Shown here: positions 27,501-34,815 of the stretch, piece by piece
How positions within the stretch are numbered: position 1 is the first letter of the stretch
Layout: each line of letters begins with the position of its first letter
NCBI GenBank assembly: GCA_964389375.1
Contig: CAYMDP010000021.1
Coordinates: 1-47,777, forward strand
DNA: 47,777 nt
Source of the DNA: CAYMDP01 sp964389375
Lineage (GTDB): Bacteria > Bdellovibrionota > Bdellovibrionia > Bdellovibrionales > UBA1609
Direction: 5' to 3'
Made by a program: the position numbers and the translations under genes
Notes under the pieces: generated by a model
Database searches by the model: none
The model's input: the letters and a program-made list of their open reading frames with translations, nothing else
What the model was told of the DNA's origin: nothing

Positions 27501-28280
27501 TTATAGGGTCCAACTCGGCGTTCGCTTTGCAAAAAAACTTGCTAAGCCCTCTTGGCCCTCAGCGCTGACCCGTCTTTGACTAATCACTTCACTGCAATAG
27601 GATTCAAGCTTAGCCCAGTTGATGTCTTCAAGCTCAGAAATCACAGTCTTCGTTTTTCTGACAGCCTCGGGACCGATCTGTAAAACTTTTTTTGAATAAG
27701 CTTTAATCCACTCTTCAACCTCTGCTTCAGTTCCCACCCGTCGCACTAATCCTGCTGATTCTGCTTCTGAAGCAGAAAACAAATCTCCAAACATCATCCA
27801 ATCTCGAGCGGCCGCTGGGCTTAATTTTGACATTACAAAGGGGCTAATCACTGCAGGCACAAGCCCCAGACGAACTTCGGAAAAACAAAACTGACTTCCC
27901 TCTACGGCAAAGCCCAAATCTGCAGCCGCCAACAGGCCTAGGCCTCCACCAAAAATTTTTCCGTGAACCTTTGCAAGGACTGGAACTGGACACTGCCGAA
28001 TTTTTAAAAACATCTGAAAAAGTTTACGAGAATCTTCAAGATTTTCTTGCATCGAAAACTTCGCCATAGAGCGCATGTAGTCTAAGTCTGCGCCAGAACA
28101 AAAGCTGAAGCCCTCGCCGCGAAGAATGACCAAACGAAGATCGGCATTACTCTTGAGGTCCTCAAAAGTTTGGCTTAGCTCTTGAATCATCTCTGAATCA
28201 AAAGCGTTTAATTTATCCGGACGATTTAGATAAACACTACAGATTTTATTTTTATCTAGTTCTACTCGCAAACGATTCAA
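27501..28280 (-). CDS. liuC: Enoyl-CoA hydratase, probably methylglutaconyl-CoA hydratase
   Basis: 259 residues from TTG 28280, preferred because GGGAG lies 9 nt upstream, the family length is about 260, and the protein then starts just before the first crotonase strand. An open frame with ATG at 28370 would add 30 residues that overlap the transferase gene. Crotonase features: GFSFCSGADLDYM (oxyanion hole), GKIFGGGLGLLAAADLGFA, and EVRLGLVPAVISPFV, a stretch typical of methylglutaconyl-CoA hydratases. It converts methylglutaconyl-CoA to HMG-CoA, linking the carboxylase to the lyase. Confidence 0.9.
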   Translation of the reverse strand: MNRLRVELDKNKICSVYLNRPDKLNAFDSEMIQELSQTFEDLKSNADLRLVILRGEGFSFCSGADLDYMRSMAKFSMQENLEDSRKLFQMFLKIRQCPVPVLAKVHGKIFGGGLGLLAAADLGFAVEGSQFCFSEVRLGLVPAVISPFVMSKLSPAAARDWMMFGDLFSASEAESAGLVRRVGTEAEVEEWIKAYSKKVLQIGPEAVRKTKTVISELEDINWAKLESYCSEVISQRRVSAEGQEGLASFFAKRTPSWTL

Positions 28281-28314
28281 AATCAAAATCTCCCAAGCCC
28301 CGAAAAAGGGTCTA

Positions 28315-29922
28315 TTACATTCTAAACACGCCTTTTTTACTTTTGTCCCAAGGCTTATTAAATGAAGCACTAAGGCCCATCGCTAAAACTTTTCTAGTCG
28401 CTGCTGGATCGATGATTCCATCATCCCAAAGTCGCGCCGAAGAAAAATAAGCAGAGCTTTCAAAATCATATTTTTCTAGAATAGGCGCCTTAAAACTATT
28501 CTGCTCATCGACGGAAAGCTGCTGTCCTTTGGCCTCAAGCTGCTCTTGCTTGACCGTCAATAAGACATTCGCCGCCTGTTCTCCACCCATGACCGAGATT
28601 TTGGCGTTCGGCCACATCCAAAGCTGTCTGGGCTGAAAGGCTCGTCCACACATCCCATAGTTGCCGGCTCCATAAGATCCGCCAATGATCACAGTAAATT
28701 TGGGTACGCGAGCATTGCTGACCGCCATCACCATCTTTGCTCCGTGCTTCGCAATCCCTTCGTTCTCGTATTTTTTGCCGACCATAAATCCCGTAATGTT
28801 TTGCAAAAATAAAATGGGGATTTCGCGCTGATCACAAAGCTCGACAAAGTGGGCGGCCTTTAAGGCACTTTCGCTAAATAAAACTCCGTTGTTTGCAAGA
28901 ATCCCCACAGGGTAGCCAAAAATATGGCTGAAGCCCGTCACCAAGGTACTGCCGTAGTTTTGTTTGAACTCATGCATCCGGCTGCCGTCGACTAATCTTG
29001 AGATAACTTCACGAACATCGAAGGGCGTTTTAGAGTCGCTGGGAATCACGCCATAAAGTTCTTCAGCTCTATACTTAGGCTCTTCAACCGGAGCCAAGGC
29101 TGACCAAATCTGTTTTTTACGATTGAGGTGATTTAAAATACTTCGAGTGATCTCGACTGCGTGCTGATCATCTTCTGCAAAATGATCCGTCACTCCACTA
29201 GTCTCGCAGTGGACTTCGGCCCCACCCAACTCCTGTGCTGTGACCCGCTCACCTGTCGCCGCGCGCACCAAAGGAGGACCGCCTAAAAAAATTGTTCCAT
29301 TCTCTTTAACAATCACGTTTTCATCACTCATGGCAGGAACGTAGGCTCCACCAGCCGTGCAACTGCCCATCACTACAGAAATTTGAGGAATGCCTTCTGC
29401 AGACATTCTTGCCTGATTATAAAAAATCCGGCCAAAATGGTCGCGATCTGGAAAAACTTCGGATTGAAGGGGCAAAAAAGCTCCGCCACTGTCGACAAGG
29501 TAGATACAAGGTAAACCGTTTTCCATCGCGATTTCTTGTGCGCGAAGATGCTTCTTTACGGTCATCGGAAAATAAGTTCCGCCCTTTACGGTGGCATCGT
29601 TGGCAACAATCACACACTCTTGTCCCGAGACCAAACCAATCCCAGTAACAATTCCGGCGCCGGGAGCTGAGCCTTCATACATGTCAAAGGCCGCAAAAGT
29701 CGAAAATTCAAGAAATGTGCTTCCGGGATCAGTTAAAGCTTCGATTCTTTCTCGAGCCGTCATTTTGCCGCGAGATTTATGGCGAGCAATGGCATCCGCT
29801 CCACCGCCAAGAAGGACTTCTTCTCTTCGAGTTTTTAAAAGATTAAGATGCTGCTGCATCGCCTTTTTATTACGCTCAAAGGTTTCTGAGCGAACATCGA
29901 TGTTGGACTCTAAAACAGACAT
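28315..29922 (-). CDS. liuB: 3-methylcrotonyl-CoA carboxylase beta (carboxyltransferase) subunit
   Basis: 535 residues, exactly the normal MCC-beta length. N-terminal transferase half: GGGADAIARHKSRGKMTARE, VDSGGAFLPLQSEVFPDRDHF. C-terminal half: FLQNITGFMVGKKYENEGIA and GGSYGAGNYGMCGRAFQPRQ. These pieces are characteristic of MCC/geranyl-CoA carboxylase beta rather than propionyl-CoA carboxylase. It transfers the carboxyl from biotin to methylcrotonyl-CoA. Second gene of the cluster; an isovaleryl-CoA dehydrogenase gene, commonly first, is not here. Confidence 0.95.
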   Translation of the reverse strand: MSVLESNIDVRSETFERNKKAMQQHLNLLKTRREEVLLGGGADAIARHKSRGKMTARERIEALTDPGSTFLEFSTFAAFDMYEGSAPGAGIVTGIGLVSGQECVIVANDATVKGGTYFPMTVKKHLRAQEIAMENGLPCIYLVDSGGAFLPLQSEVFPDRDHFGRIFYNQARMSAEGIPQISVVMGSCTAGGAYVPAMSDENVIVKENGTIFLGGPPLVRAATGERVTAQELGGAEVHCETSGVTDHFAEDDQHAVEITRSILNHLNRKKQIWSALAPVEEPKYRAEELYGVIPSDSKTPFDVREVISRLVDGSRMHEFKQNYGSTLVTGFSHIFGYPVGILANNGVLFSESALKAAHFVELCDQREIPILFLQNITGFMVGKKYENEGIAKHGAKMVMAVSNARVPKFTVIIGGSYGAGNYGMCGRAFQPRQLWMWPNAKISVMGGEQAANVLLTVKQEQLEAKGQQLSVDEQNSFKAPILEKYDFESSAYFSSARLWDDGIIDPAATRKVLAMGLSASFNKPWDKSKKGVFRM

Positions 29923-29975
29923 GATTACCCCTGCTGATCTTAGTTTTTAGCCAGGACTGAAACAAAAGACAATAC

Positions 29976-30545
29976 TTAAGAACCCCTTGAAGAGGTCAGT
30001 GCCGGAGATGAGTTTAATATGACCTGAAATCGGACTCTACCGATTAGCTTTTCGGAAGGGTTTAATATTGCAACTTCGAAGTGACCAGGGGACTTCCCCT
30101 GGGACAACCAGTGGGCTCGTTCAGAAACTAAAAGCTCAGAGCGAAACCAAAGCTCTCCGCGCGCGGTCTCGTGAACTTCTAGCTCTAAGCCACGGATCTC
30201 GAGAGAAGAAAATCGGGTATCAAAATGCCTCGAAAGCAGACTTAAAAGACTAAATTCAGCAGCCATCACCAAAGAGCCCGAACTAAAATCCCCGAAGGAA
30301 TTTGCATTGCGCTGCCTTTTCGGAAGTCGAACCCAAATTCTTTCGTCCGTCCACTCTTTGACCTCAAGGCCCATACCTAGCAAGCGGGGCTCTAAAAAAT
30401 CTGACGCGCGGCTTAACGCCTGACGCGCAAGCCACGGGCTTTGTTTTTCTAGAGCCGTGAAGGCGATCTGAGGGTTATCCCTCAGAGTTTTTGCAATATG
30501 ACCTAACTTTTCTGTCTGCTGTAATATGCGGTCAAATAAAGTCAT
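29976..30545 (-). CDS. Hotdog-fold (DUF4442-like) protein, possible thioesterase
   Basis: 189 residues. The central stretch FSSGSLVMAAEFSLLSLL resembles the long helix of hotdog proteins, followed by beta strands RFSSLEIRGLELEVHETA and GRVRFQVIL. The layout matches the DUF4442/YiiD-C type, which includes possible acyl-CoA thioesterases; no certain catalytic residue is visible. As first gene of the Liu-type cluster, 53 bp ahead of the carboxyltransferase gene, it might release or protect acyl groups (inference). Confidence 0.7.
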   Translation of the reverse strand: MTLFDRILQQTEKLGHIAKTLRDNPQIAFTALEKQSPWLARQALSRASDFLEPRLLGMGLEVKEWTDERIWVRLPKRQRNANSFGDFSSGSLVMAAEFSLLSLLSRHFDTRFSSLEIRGLELEVHETARGELWFRSELLVSERAHWLSQGKSPGHFEVAILNPSEKLIGRVRFQVILNSSPALTSSRGS

Positions 30546-30633
30546 CTCAGGCCCTCATTTCGAGCTAATACCCAATTGTTCTCTCACCTAAGGTGATATA
30601 GGATCGAGGGCTCGAGGAAAAGGAAAATTAAAA

Positions 30634-31059
30634 ATGAAATATTTGAGCTTACTTTTGTTTTTGGTCGCAATGCGCGTGTCCTGGGGTTTTATTAATACTC
30701 CCCCTACAGTCGAGACCTCTGTCCACGTCGGGATTCAAAATGACCTACGAGTTTTCATCGAAGACTACATAAAAAAGAATCTTCCCACTGCGCGAGAAAT
30801 CCAGTTTGATAATTTTTGGACTGAGACTCTGAAAAGCAAGCAGATCAAGGCTCACTTCTCTTACTCCTTCGTCGATGATACAGAGGACGACGGAGCCGCA
30901 CGCGTGGGAATCAATGGCTACGCCATTTTGAATAAAACGGATAAAGAGACGGCCGAAGAAGAGTTTTGGAGTTTCGACGAGCTTTACGTTTTAGATAACA
31001 AAATCGAGTTTAAAAACGGAGTCGTTATTTCTCCAAACGATCCGCCAGAAACCGAATAG
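30634..31059 (+). CDS. Small secreted protein of unknown function
   Basis: 141 residues with a signal peptide (KYLSLLLFLVAMRVSWG) and a GGAAAA-type ribosome site. The mature part is acidic, with a pattern of strands (IKAHFSYSFVDDTEDDGAA, VGINGYAILN) that could be a small cystatin/NTF2-like fold, but I do not recognise the family. The methyltransferase gene starts 3 nt after its stop. Divergent from the hotdog gene, with 88 bp between. Confidence 0.75.
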   Translation: MKYLSLLLFLVAMRVSWGFINTPPTVETSVHVGIQNDLRVFIEDYIKKNLPTAREIQFDNFWTETLKSKQIKAHFSYSFVDDTEDDGAARVGINGYAILNKTDKETAEEEFWSFDELYVLDNKIEFKNGVVISPNDPPETE

Positions 31060-31062
31060 TTC

Positions 31063-32121
31063 ATGTCCTCTCCCCTTCCAGACTTCGCACCAAAGCGATT
31101 TATTCAAATTGACGAAGAGGGTTATTGGATCTTCCAGGGTCTTCGTGTCGAAGATCAGCCCCTTGGACAAAAAATGCTTCAAAACCTGCGAATGGTTCGA
31201 GGCCGCTGTTTAACAGAAATCGAAGGCGAATGGGCCGTTGTAGAAACCTTCGATGCTCCATTTGTTGCTCGCCAAGTCGAACGCCGCGGGGAAGAGTGGT
31301 GGATCCAACTTCCCTATCAAACTGAATTCCAGTTTTCTATTAGTTCGCTTTCATTAGACGAGTGGGATCGATTTCACGGGATGACCAATACAGAAATTCC
31401 ATTTGTTTTTTCTAGACCCGCTCAATTTCAGTTTTTTGATCTTCTTGATTCTTTCGACGACGAGACAATTGAAGTTTCTGGGCAGAAATATGAAATTCCA
31501 AATTGGCTGATCGATAAGCCCGAAATTGACAATGTGGATTTTTGGACAAATATCTACCAGACCGAAACTCCCCTCTGGGAACTTGAAGCCGCCACGCCCA
31601 TTTTAAAATCTGTTCTTCCACAGCTTAAAATTCCGCGCAGTAAAATTTTGTGCCTCGGTGCGGGCACTGGAAATGACGCCGCTTTTTTAGCTCAGCAAGG
31701 ACATTTGGTGACTTCGATTGATTTTAGCCCCGAAGCCATTGAGCGCGCTAAGAATAAGTACAAAGATATCCCGAATTTAAATTTTGAAATCGGCGATATC
31801 TTTAAACCAAAACCTGAGTGGAAAAATCAGTTCGATATTATTTTCGAACACACGGCCTACTGCGCGGTTCGCCCCAAACGACGAAATGAAATGGTAAAAA
31901 TCTGGAGCCAATTGCTAAAAGAGCAGGGACATTTGTTAGGTGTTTTTTTTGTGATGGAAAAACGAGAAGGTCCTCCCTACGGCGGAAGTGAGTGGGAAGT
32001 TCGCGAGCGCTTAAAAAAATCTTTTAAACCTCTTTACTGGACACGCTCTCGTCAATCGATCGAAAGACGCATTGGCTTAGAGCTGATCGTCTACGCCCAA
32101 AAGATTCGCTCCCTCTCTTAA
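31063..32121 (+). CDS. TPMT-family methyltransferase with N-terminal extension
   Basis: 352 residues. The C-terminal 190 residues are a SAM methyltransferase of the thiopurine/thiol methyltransferase group: FWTNIYQTETPLWEL at the start, motif I ILCLGAGTGNDAAFLA, TSIDFSPEAIERAK, FDIIFEHTAYCAV and EGPPYGGSEWEV. Such enzymes methylate S, Se, halide or arylthiol substrates. The N-terminal 150 residues are not part of this family. Their beta-rich pattern (GYWIFQGLRVEDQPLGQKML, VVETFDAPFVARQVE) recalls DUF1285-like domains, which is a weak resemblance. Three nt after the secreted-protein gene. Confidence 0.85.
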   Translation: MSSPLPDFAPKRFIQIDEEGYWIFQGLRVEDQPLGQKMLQNLRMVRGRCLTEIEGEWAVVETFDAPFVARQVERRGEEWWIQLPYQTEFQFSISSLSLDEWDRFHGMTNTEIPFVFSRPAQFQFFDLLDSFDDETIEVSGQKYEIPNWLIDKPEIDNVDFWTNIYQTETPLWELEAATPILKSVLPQLKIPRSKILCLGAGTGNDAAFLAQQGHLVTSIDFSPEAIERAKNKYKDIPNLNFEIGDIFKPKPEWKNQFDIIFEHTAYCAVRPKRRNEMVKIWSQLLKEQGHLLGVFFVMEKREGPPYGGSEWEVRERLKKSFKPLYWTRSRQSIERRIGLELIVYAQKIRSLS

Positions 32122-32203
32122 AAGCGTCTCAGCTCCTCGCACTTGCTAAGACCGCATAGACGTGATCTAGTCTTAGATGCCTAAAAAAACGGCGGAGGTC
32201 CGA

Positions 32204-33025
32204 ATGATTCGTACTTTATACGTTCTGTGTGGTGCAGCGCTTTTATCCGGCTGCCTTAGTGTCACAGCACCCAAGGAAGATGAAAATGTAGAAAGGCTTA
32301 GCCCGGCTCAGCTTGAAAGCCTAAATCGCACAACTCAGTCTATAGGACGCACGCTTTCGGCCATTCAGCTCACGCAAATATCGGACAAAGAAGAACTGGT
32401 CGGCCAAGTTGTCGACGAGCCCGCTCGAAAAATGGCAGCGGCCCTTAAGGATTGTACAAAAGAATACCGCGAACCTCCTCCTAAGCAATCGCCTCCATTT
32501 GACTCAGCACTTGTCGCCTCGGCCCAAGGGCAACTATGCCCCGTTGAGTTTTTGCTAACCCGACGAGATCAGGGGGCCATCAACTCTGGCAAGGTTCAAA
32601 CTTTCTCGCAAACTCAACTCGCCTTCGAGACAAAAACTTGGGCCACAGAGTACGCAAAACTAAACGACATTGTCTCAGCTTACGGCGCCGGCAATCAGAA
32701 AATGAGCGCCACTCCAGAACGCAAAGTTTCTGAAGGCTCTGGACGCTATGATTTTAAGTTTTTGTCCCGAGAAAACGGGGAAATCGAATTAGTCATCGAG
32801 ATCGCATTGAATTTTGATGGCTCGAGCACAAAAAACTTCGAGCAGACAGTTCTTAAACTAAAGTTCCCCGATCAATTTGATGTTGTGGCCAAAAAAGAAT
32901 GGGGCACCTTCCAATCCAAAGCTCGTTTTCGTTACACGATCAATAACGAAGAAGTCACAAAACCCGCCTGGGAAGCCATTTTTGCACCCATCCTGGACAC
33001 CTACCTTCCCGAGGGAAATTTTTAG
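32204..33025 (+). CDS. Putative lipoprotein of unknown function
   Basis: 273 residues from ATG 32204, chosen because GGAGG lies 6 nt upstream and the signal peptide then begins at once. The signal RTLYVLCGAALLSGC has a canonical lipobox (LSGC), so the mature N-terminus is a lipidated Cys, followed by an acidic linker. The remainder contains a probable disulfide pair (KDCTKEY, QLCPVEF) and beta strands. No family recognised. It converges on rnpB. Confidence 0.82.
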   Translation: MIRTLYVLCGAALLSGCLSVTAPKEDENVERLSPAQLESLNRTTQSIGRTLSAIQLTQISDKEELVGQVVDEPARKMAAALKDCTKEYREPPPKQSPPFDSALVASAQGQLCPVEFLLTRRDQGAINSGKVQTFSQTQLAFETKTWATEYAKLNDIVSAYGAGNQKMSATPERKVSEGSGRYDFKFLSRENGEIELVIEIALNFDGSSTKNFEQTVLKLKFPDQFDVVAKKEWGTFQSKARFRYTINNEEVTKPAWEAIFAPILDTYLPEGNF

Positions 33026-33050
33026 ATTTTTCGGGTCATTTTGAGTGCTG

Positions 33051-33087
33051 AAAAAAAGAGGGGCGAACTTCTTTCGAAATTCGCCCC
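33051..33087 (-). terminator. Intrinsic terminator of rnpB
   Basis: Read on the minus strand, a perfect 8-bp stem GGGGCGAA/TTCGCCCC (33087-33080 with 33067-33060) with a 12-nt loop is followed, after two bases, by seven T (33057-33051). It lies 14 nt past the end of RNase P RNA. A clear Rho-independent terminator. Confidence 0.9.
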
Positions 33088-33100
33088 ACAAAATTCGAGA

Positions 33101-33473
33101 CTTGGATGAACTGTAAGCCGGATTCTGTTCTTAGTTTGGGCCTCGAAACCCAATCCAAGTGATGACCATTCCTCTATGGGCCCCATTACTGAGGCCCTTT
33201 AGCAATCTACCCGAAGACCTTGCGCTGGCCGCGCTCGAACGTCTTCCTATTTGATCTTGCTCCACGCAGAGTTTGGCTGTTTTCACTCCAGCAGCTCCCC
33301 TAAAGCCTCCCGTTCCCGGTTTTTAGGATCAATGCCCTGGACATTCTCTCTGTTCCACTGGTCCTCACCTTGCGGTGGGGGGGCGTTACCCCCTGCGCTG
33401 CCATTCGGAGTCCAGACTTTCCTCCCGCTTAAAACCCTAAAGCCTCAAGCCGGCGGTCACCTGTCTTTCCAAG
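33101..33473 (-). ncRNA. rnpB: RNase P RNA (type A)
   Basis: On the minus strand the 5' conserved block GGAGGAAAGTCTGGACTCC is followed by GGTAACGCC, the ACAGAGAGAATG segment, a GGGTAGATTGCTAAA block corresponding to the usual GGGTAGGCTGCTTGA, and the 3' block AGAACAGAATCCGGCTTAC. These are the universally conserved cores of bacterial RNase P RNA. The ends are set by helix P1: CTTGGA at the 5' end (33473-33468) pairs with TCCAAG at the 3' end (33106-33101). About 373 nt. It is the catalytic RNA that trims tRNA 5' leaders. Ends may be off by a few nucleotides. Confidence 0.95.
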
Positions 33474-33481
33474 CTGGAGGA

Positions 33482-33510
33482 ACCTTAACAGAGCCCCCCA
33501 GAAGAAGCAA
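33482..33510 (-). promoter_or_regulatory. Probable rnpB promoter
   Basis: On the minus strand, TTGCTT (33510-33505) and TAAGGT (33487-33482) are spaced 17 nt and would start transcription about 9 nt downstream, at the P1 helix of rnpB. Spacing and position fit sigma-70; both boxes are moderate matches. Confidence 0.5.
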
Positions 33511-33581
33511 ATTTCACCCAAATTTTCGCCCCAAACCCAAAATCTCGCCCCTTTGGAATGGTCGAACACAGGCCTTCCTCG

Positions 33582-33699
33582 GGAAAGCGCAAACTGAAGA
33601 AAGAGCGTCTCAGTGGACACGCCATCCATGGCTCACCGCCTGGTCCATCCTGGACCGCGGAGGTCCACTGAGACGCTCTTTCTTCAGTTTGCGCTTTCC
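33582..33699. repeat. Long hairpin element H1 (37-bp perfect stem, 44-nt loop)
   Basis: Arms 33582-33618 and 33663-33699 are perfectly complementary over 37 bp. The 44-nt loop (33619-33662) contains two smaller hairpins: GCCAT-CC-ATGGC (33621-33632) and one around GGTCCA-TCC-TGGACC. The stem sequence is unrelated to that of H2, but the loops are identical at 41 of 44 positions when H2 is read on the other strand. It lies about 110 bp upstream of the rnpB start. Too long and too perfect for an ordinary terminator, and there is no U-tract. Function unknown. Confidence 0.9.
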
Positions 33700-33751
33700 A
33701 GATAAAGGGACTTCTCTCATTTTTTGGAGAATTTGAAGGGACTCTTAATCT

Positions 33752-33871
33752 CCCGGCAACTTGCTAAGAAAGATCGCGCCTTGGAGGACCTCTGCGGTCC
33801 AGGATGGACCAGGCGGTGAGGCATGGATGCCGTGTCCTCCAAGGCGCGATCATTCTTAGCAAGTTGCCGGG
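33752..33871. repeat. Long hairpin element H2 (38-bp stem, 44-nt loop), inverted relative to H1
   Basis: Arms 33752-33789 and 33834-33871 pair over 38 bp with one A/A mismatch (33771 with 33852). The 44-nt loop (33790-33833) is the H1 loop on the opposite strand. Its inner hairpin is GGCAT-GG-ATGCC (33820-33831): relative to H1, both sides of one base pair have changed together (C-G to G-C), which is evidence for selected secondary structure. Separated from H1 by 52 bp. Confidence 0.9.
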
Positions 33872-34052
33872 GCCTTTAGAGCTTTGCCCAGAGGAATAAA
33901 TATGGGGCTTTGGAGTTCATTAAAAAGCCTTAGGTTTCAGCGGCTTAACCATGGATCGAAGGCTTTTCTGTTAAGGGCAGCTTGGGCTGTCTCAAGTTGG
34001 TAAACTGCGGTCTTGGGCTTAAGTCTAGTCCAGGGACTCCGATAAATAAGGT
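33872..34052. other. Intergenic stretch upstream of the small ORF
   Basis: Apart from a short AGTCC/GGACT palindrome near 34030-34040, no gene, clear promoter or structured RNA was found. It may contain the promoter of the 28-codon ORF or an RNA that includes H2. Confidence 0.4.
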
Positions 34053-34139
34053 ATGGGACGTCAGATGTTAATTCTAATTTTGGTAAGTTTGGGCTGCTTG
34101 ATGATGATGTTTCAAAATTGCGCCCACATTCCTTACTAA
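34053..34139 (+). CDS. Possible 28-residue micro-lipoprotein
   Basis: ATG 34053 to TAA 34139 encodes a short hydrophobic peptide (LILILVSLGCLMMMFQNC) with a hydrophobic core followed by FQNC-A, resembling the signal/lipobox region of small Bdellovibrio-type lipoproteins. An internal ATG four codons in (34065) is an alternative start. The ribosome site is poor (AAGG only 1 nt from the first ATG). Convergent with the next minus-strand gene, 4 nt apart. It may be real, or a decayed gene start. Confidence 0.35.
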   Translation: MGRQMLILILVSLGCLMMMFQNCAHIPY

Positions 34140-34143
34140 AGAA

Positions 34144-34815
34144 TTAGGGCTCAGTACTGGGGCGAAGACTTAGGGCAATGGGCTCACCATTGACGAAGTT
34201 GACCTCGTAGCCGGTCAATTCTAGTGACACTCCCGTCTCTTTATTTTTCAGACTTAGTCCAACCACAATCCAATCCTCCGGCCACTGATCAAAGATGCTA
34301 AAAAATTCGATCTGATGGGATTGCCATTCCATAGTTTTTTGGGAAGTTGGAATATTCATAATTTCGGCTAACGGAAATAACAGCGGCGAAAGCCCATCGT
34401 TTCCGACTTCATACTCGCAAGGTCTGCGAATACGAACGCTTGGAAATTCTCCGTTGATCACCACACCCTCAGCTCGCAGCTCGATTTCAACTTCCGAATA
34501 AAGATCACAAATTGTTTGATACTCCCCTTCAGAATCGACCAATCGAAATGCTCCAGGGCTAAGTTCGAAAACTCCTGAATTAAAATTTACTTTCAAATTT
34601 TGAATCACACGAATCTTCATATTGCGCTCACGCTCAAGAAGACTTTGACTCTCCGGTATTTCAACTGGGACTTGTTCCAATTGGACAGACGCGATATCGC
34701 GACCAAGCCGTGGTGGCGCTTCCTGGGAAACTCTCATTTTTATAAGAGCAAAGATCATTAAGGCGACTGCAACAAGAGAGGGAACAATTAAGTATCGCGT
34801 TTTGATTTCATTCAT
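34144..34815 (-). CDS. Membrane-anchored protein of unknown function, coupled to the protease
   Basis: 223 residues from ATG 34815, which overlaps the protease stop as ATGA; an ATG five codons upstream is less likely. Residues about 8-27 (YLIVPSLVAVALMIFALIKM) form an N-terminal anchor. The rest is a beta-rich periplasmic domain with one Cys pair (TICDLY, RPCEYE). No family recognised. Strict coupling to the matrixin-type protease suggests it is a partner, inhibitor or substrate (inference). Confidence 0.75.
   Translation of the reverse strand: MNEIKTRYLIVPSLVAVALMIFALIKMRVSQEAPPRLGRDIASVQLEQVPVEIPESQSLLERERNMKIRVIQNLKVNFNSGVFELSPGAFRLVDSEGEYQTICDLYSEVEIELRAEGVVINGEFPSVRIRRPCEYEVGNDGLSPLLFPLAEIMNIPTSQKTMEWQSHQIEFFSIFDQWPEDWIVVGLSLKNKETGVSLELTGYEVNFVNGEPIALSLRPSTEP

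Noticed and set aside
33251..33736. 161-codon open frame on the plus strand
   Set aside because: It lies across rnpB (antisense) and hairpin H1; composition is unlike a protein and the RNA explains the sequence.
33582..33871. H1/H2 as a CRISPR array or as simple Rho-independent terminators
   Set aside because: There are only two units in opposite orientation with no regular spacers, and no U-tract follows the stems.
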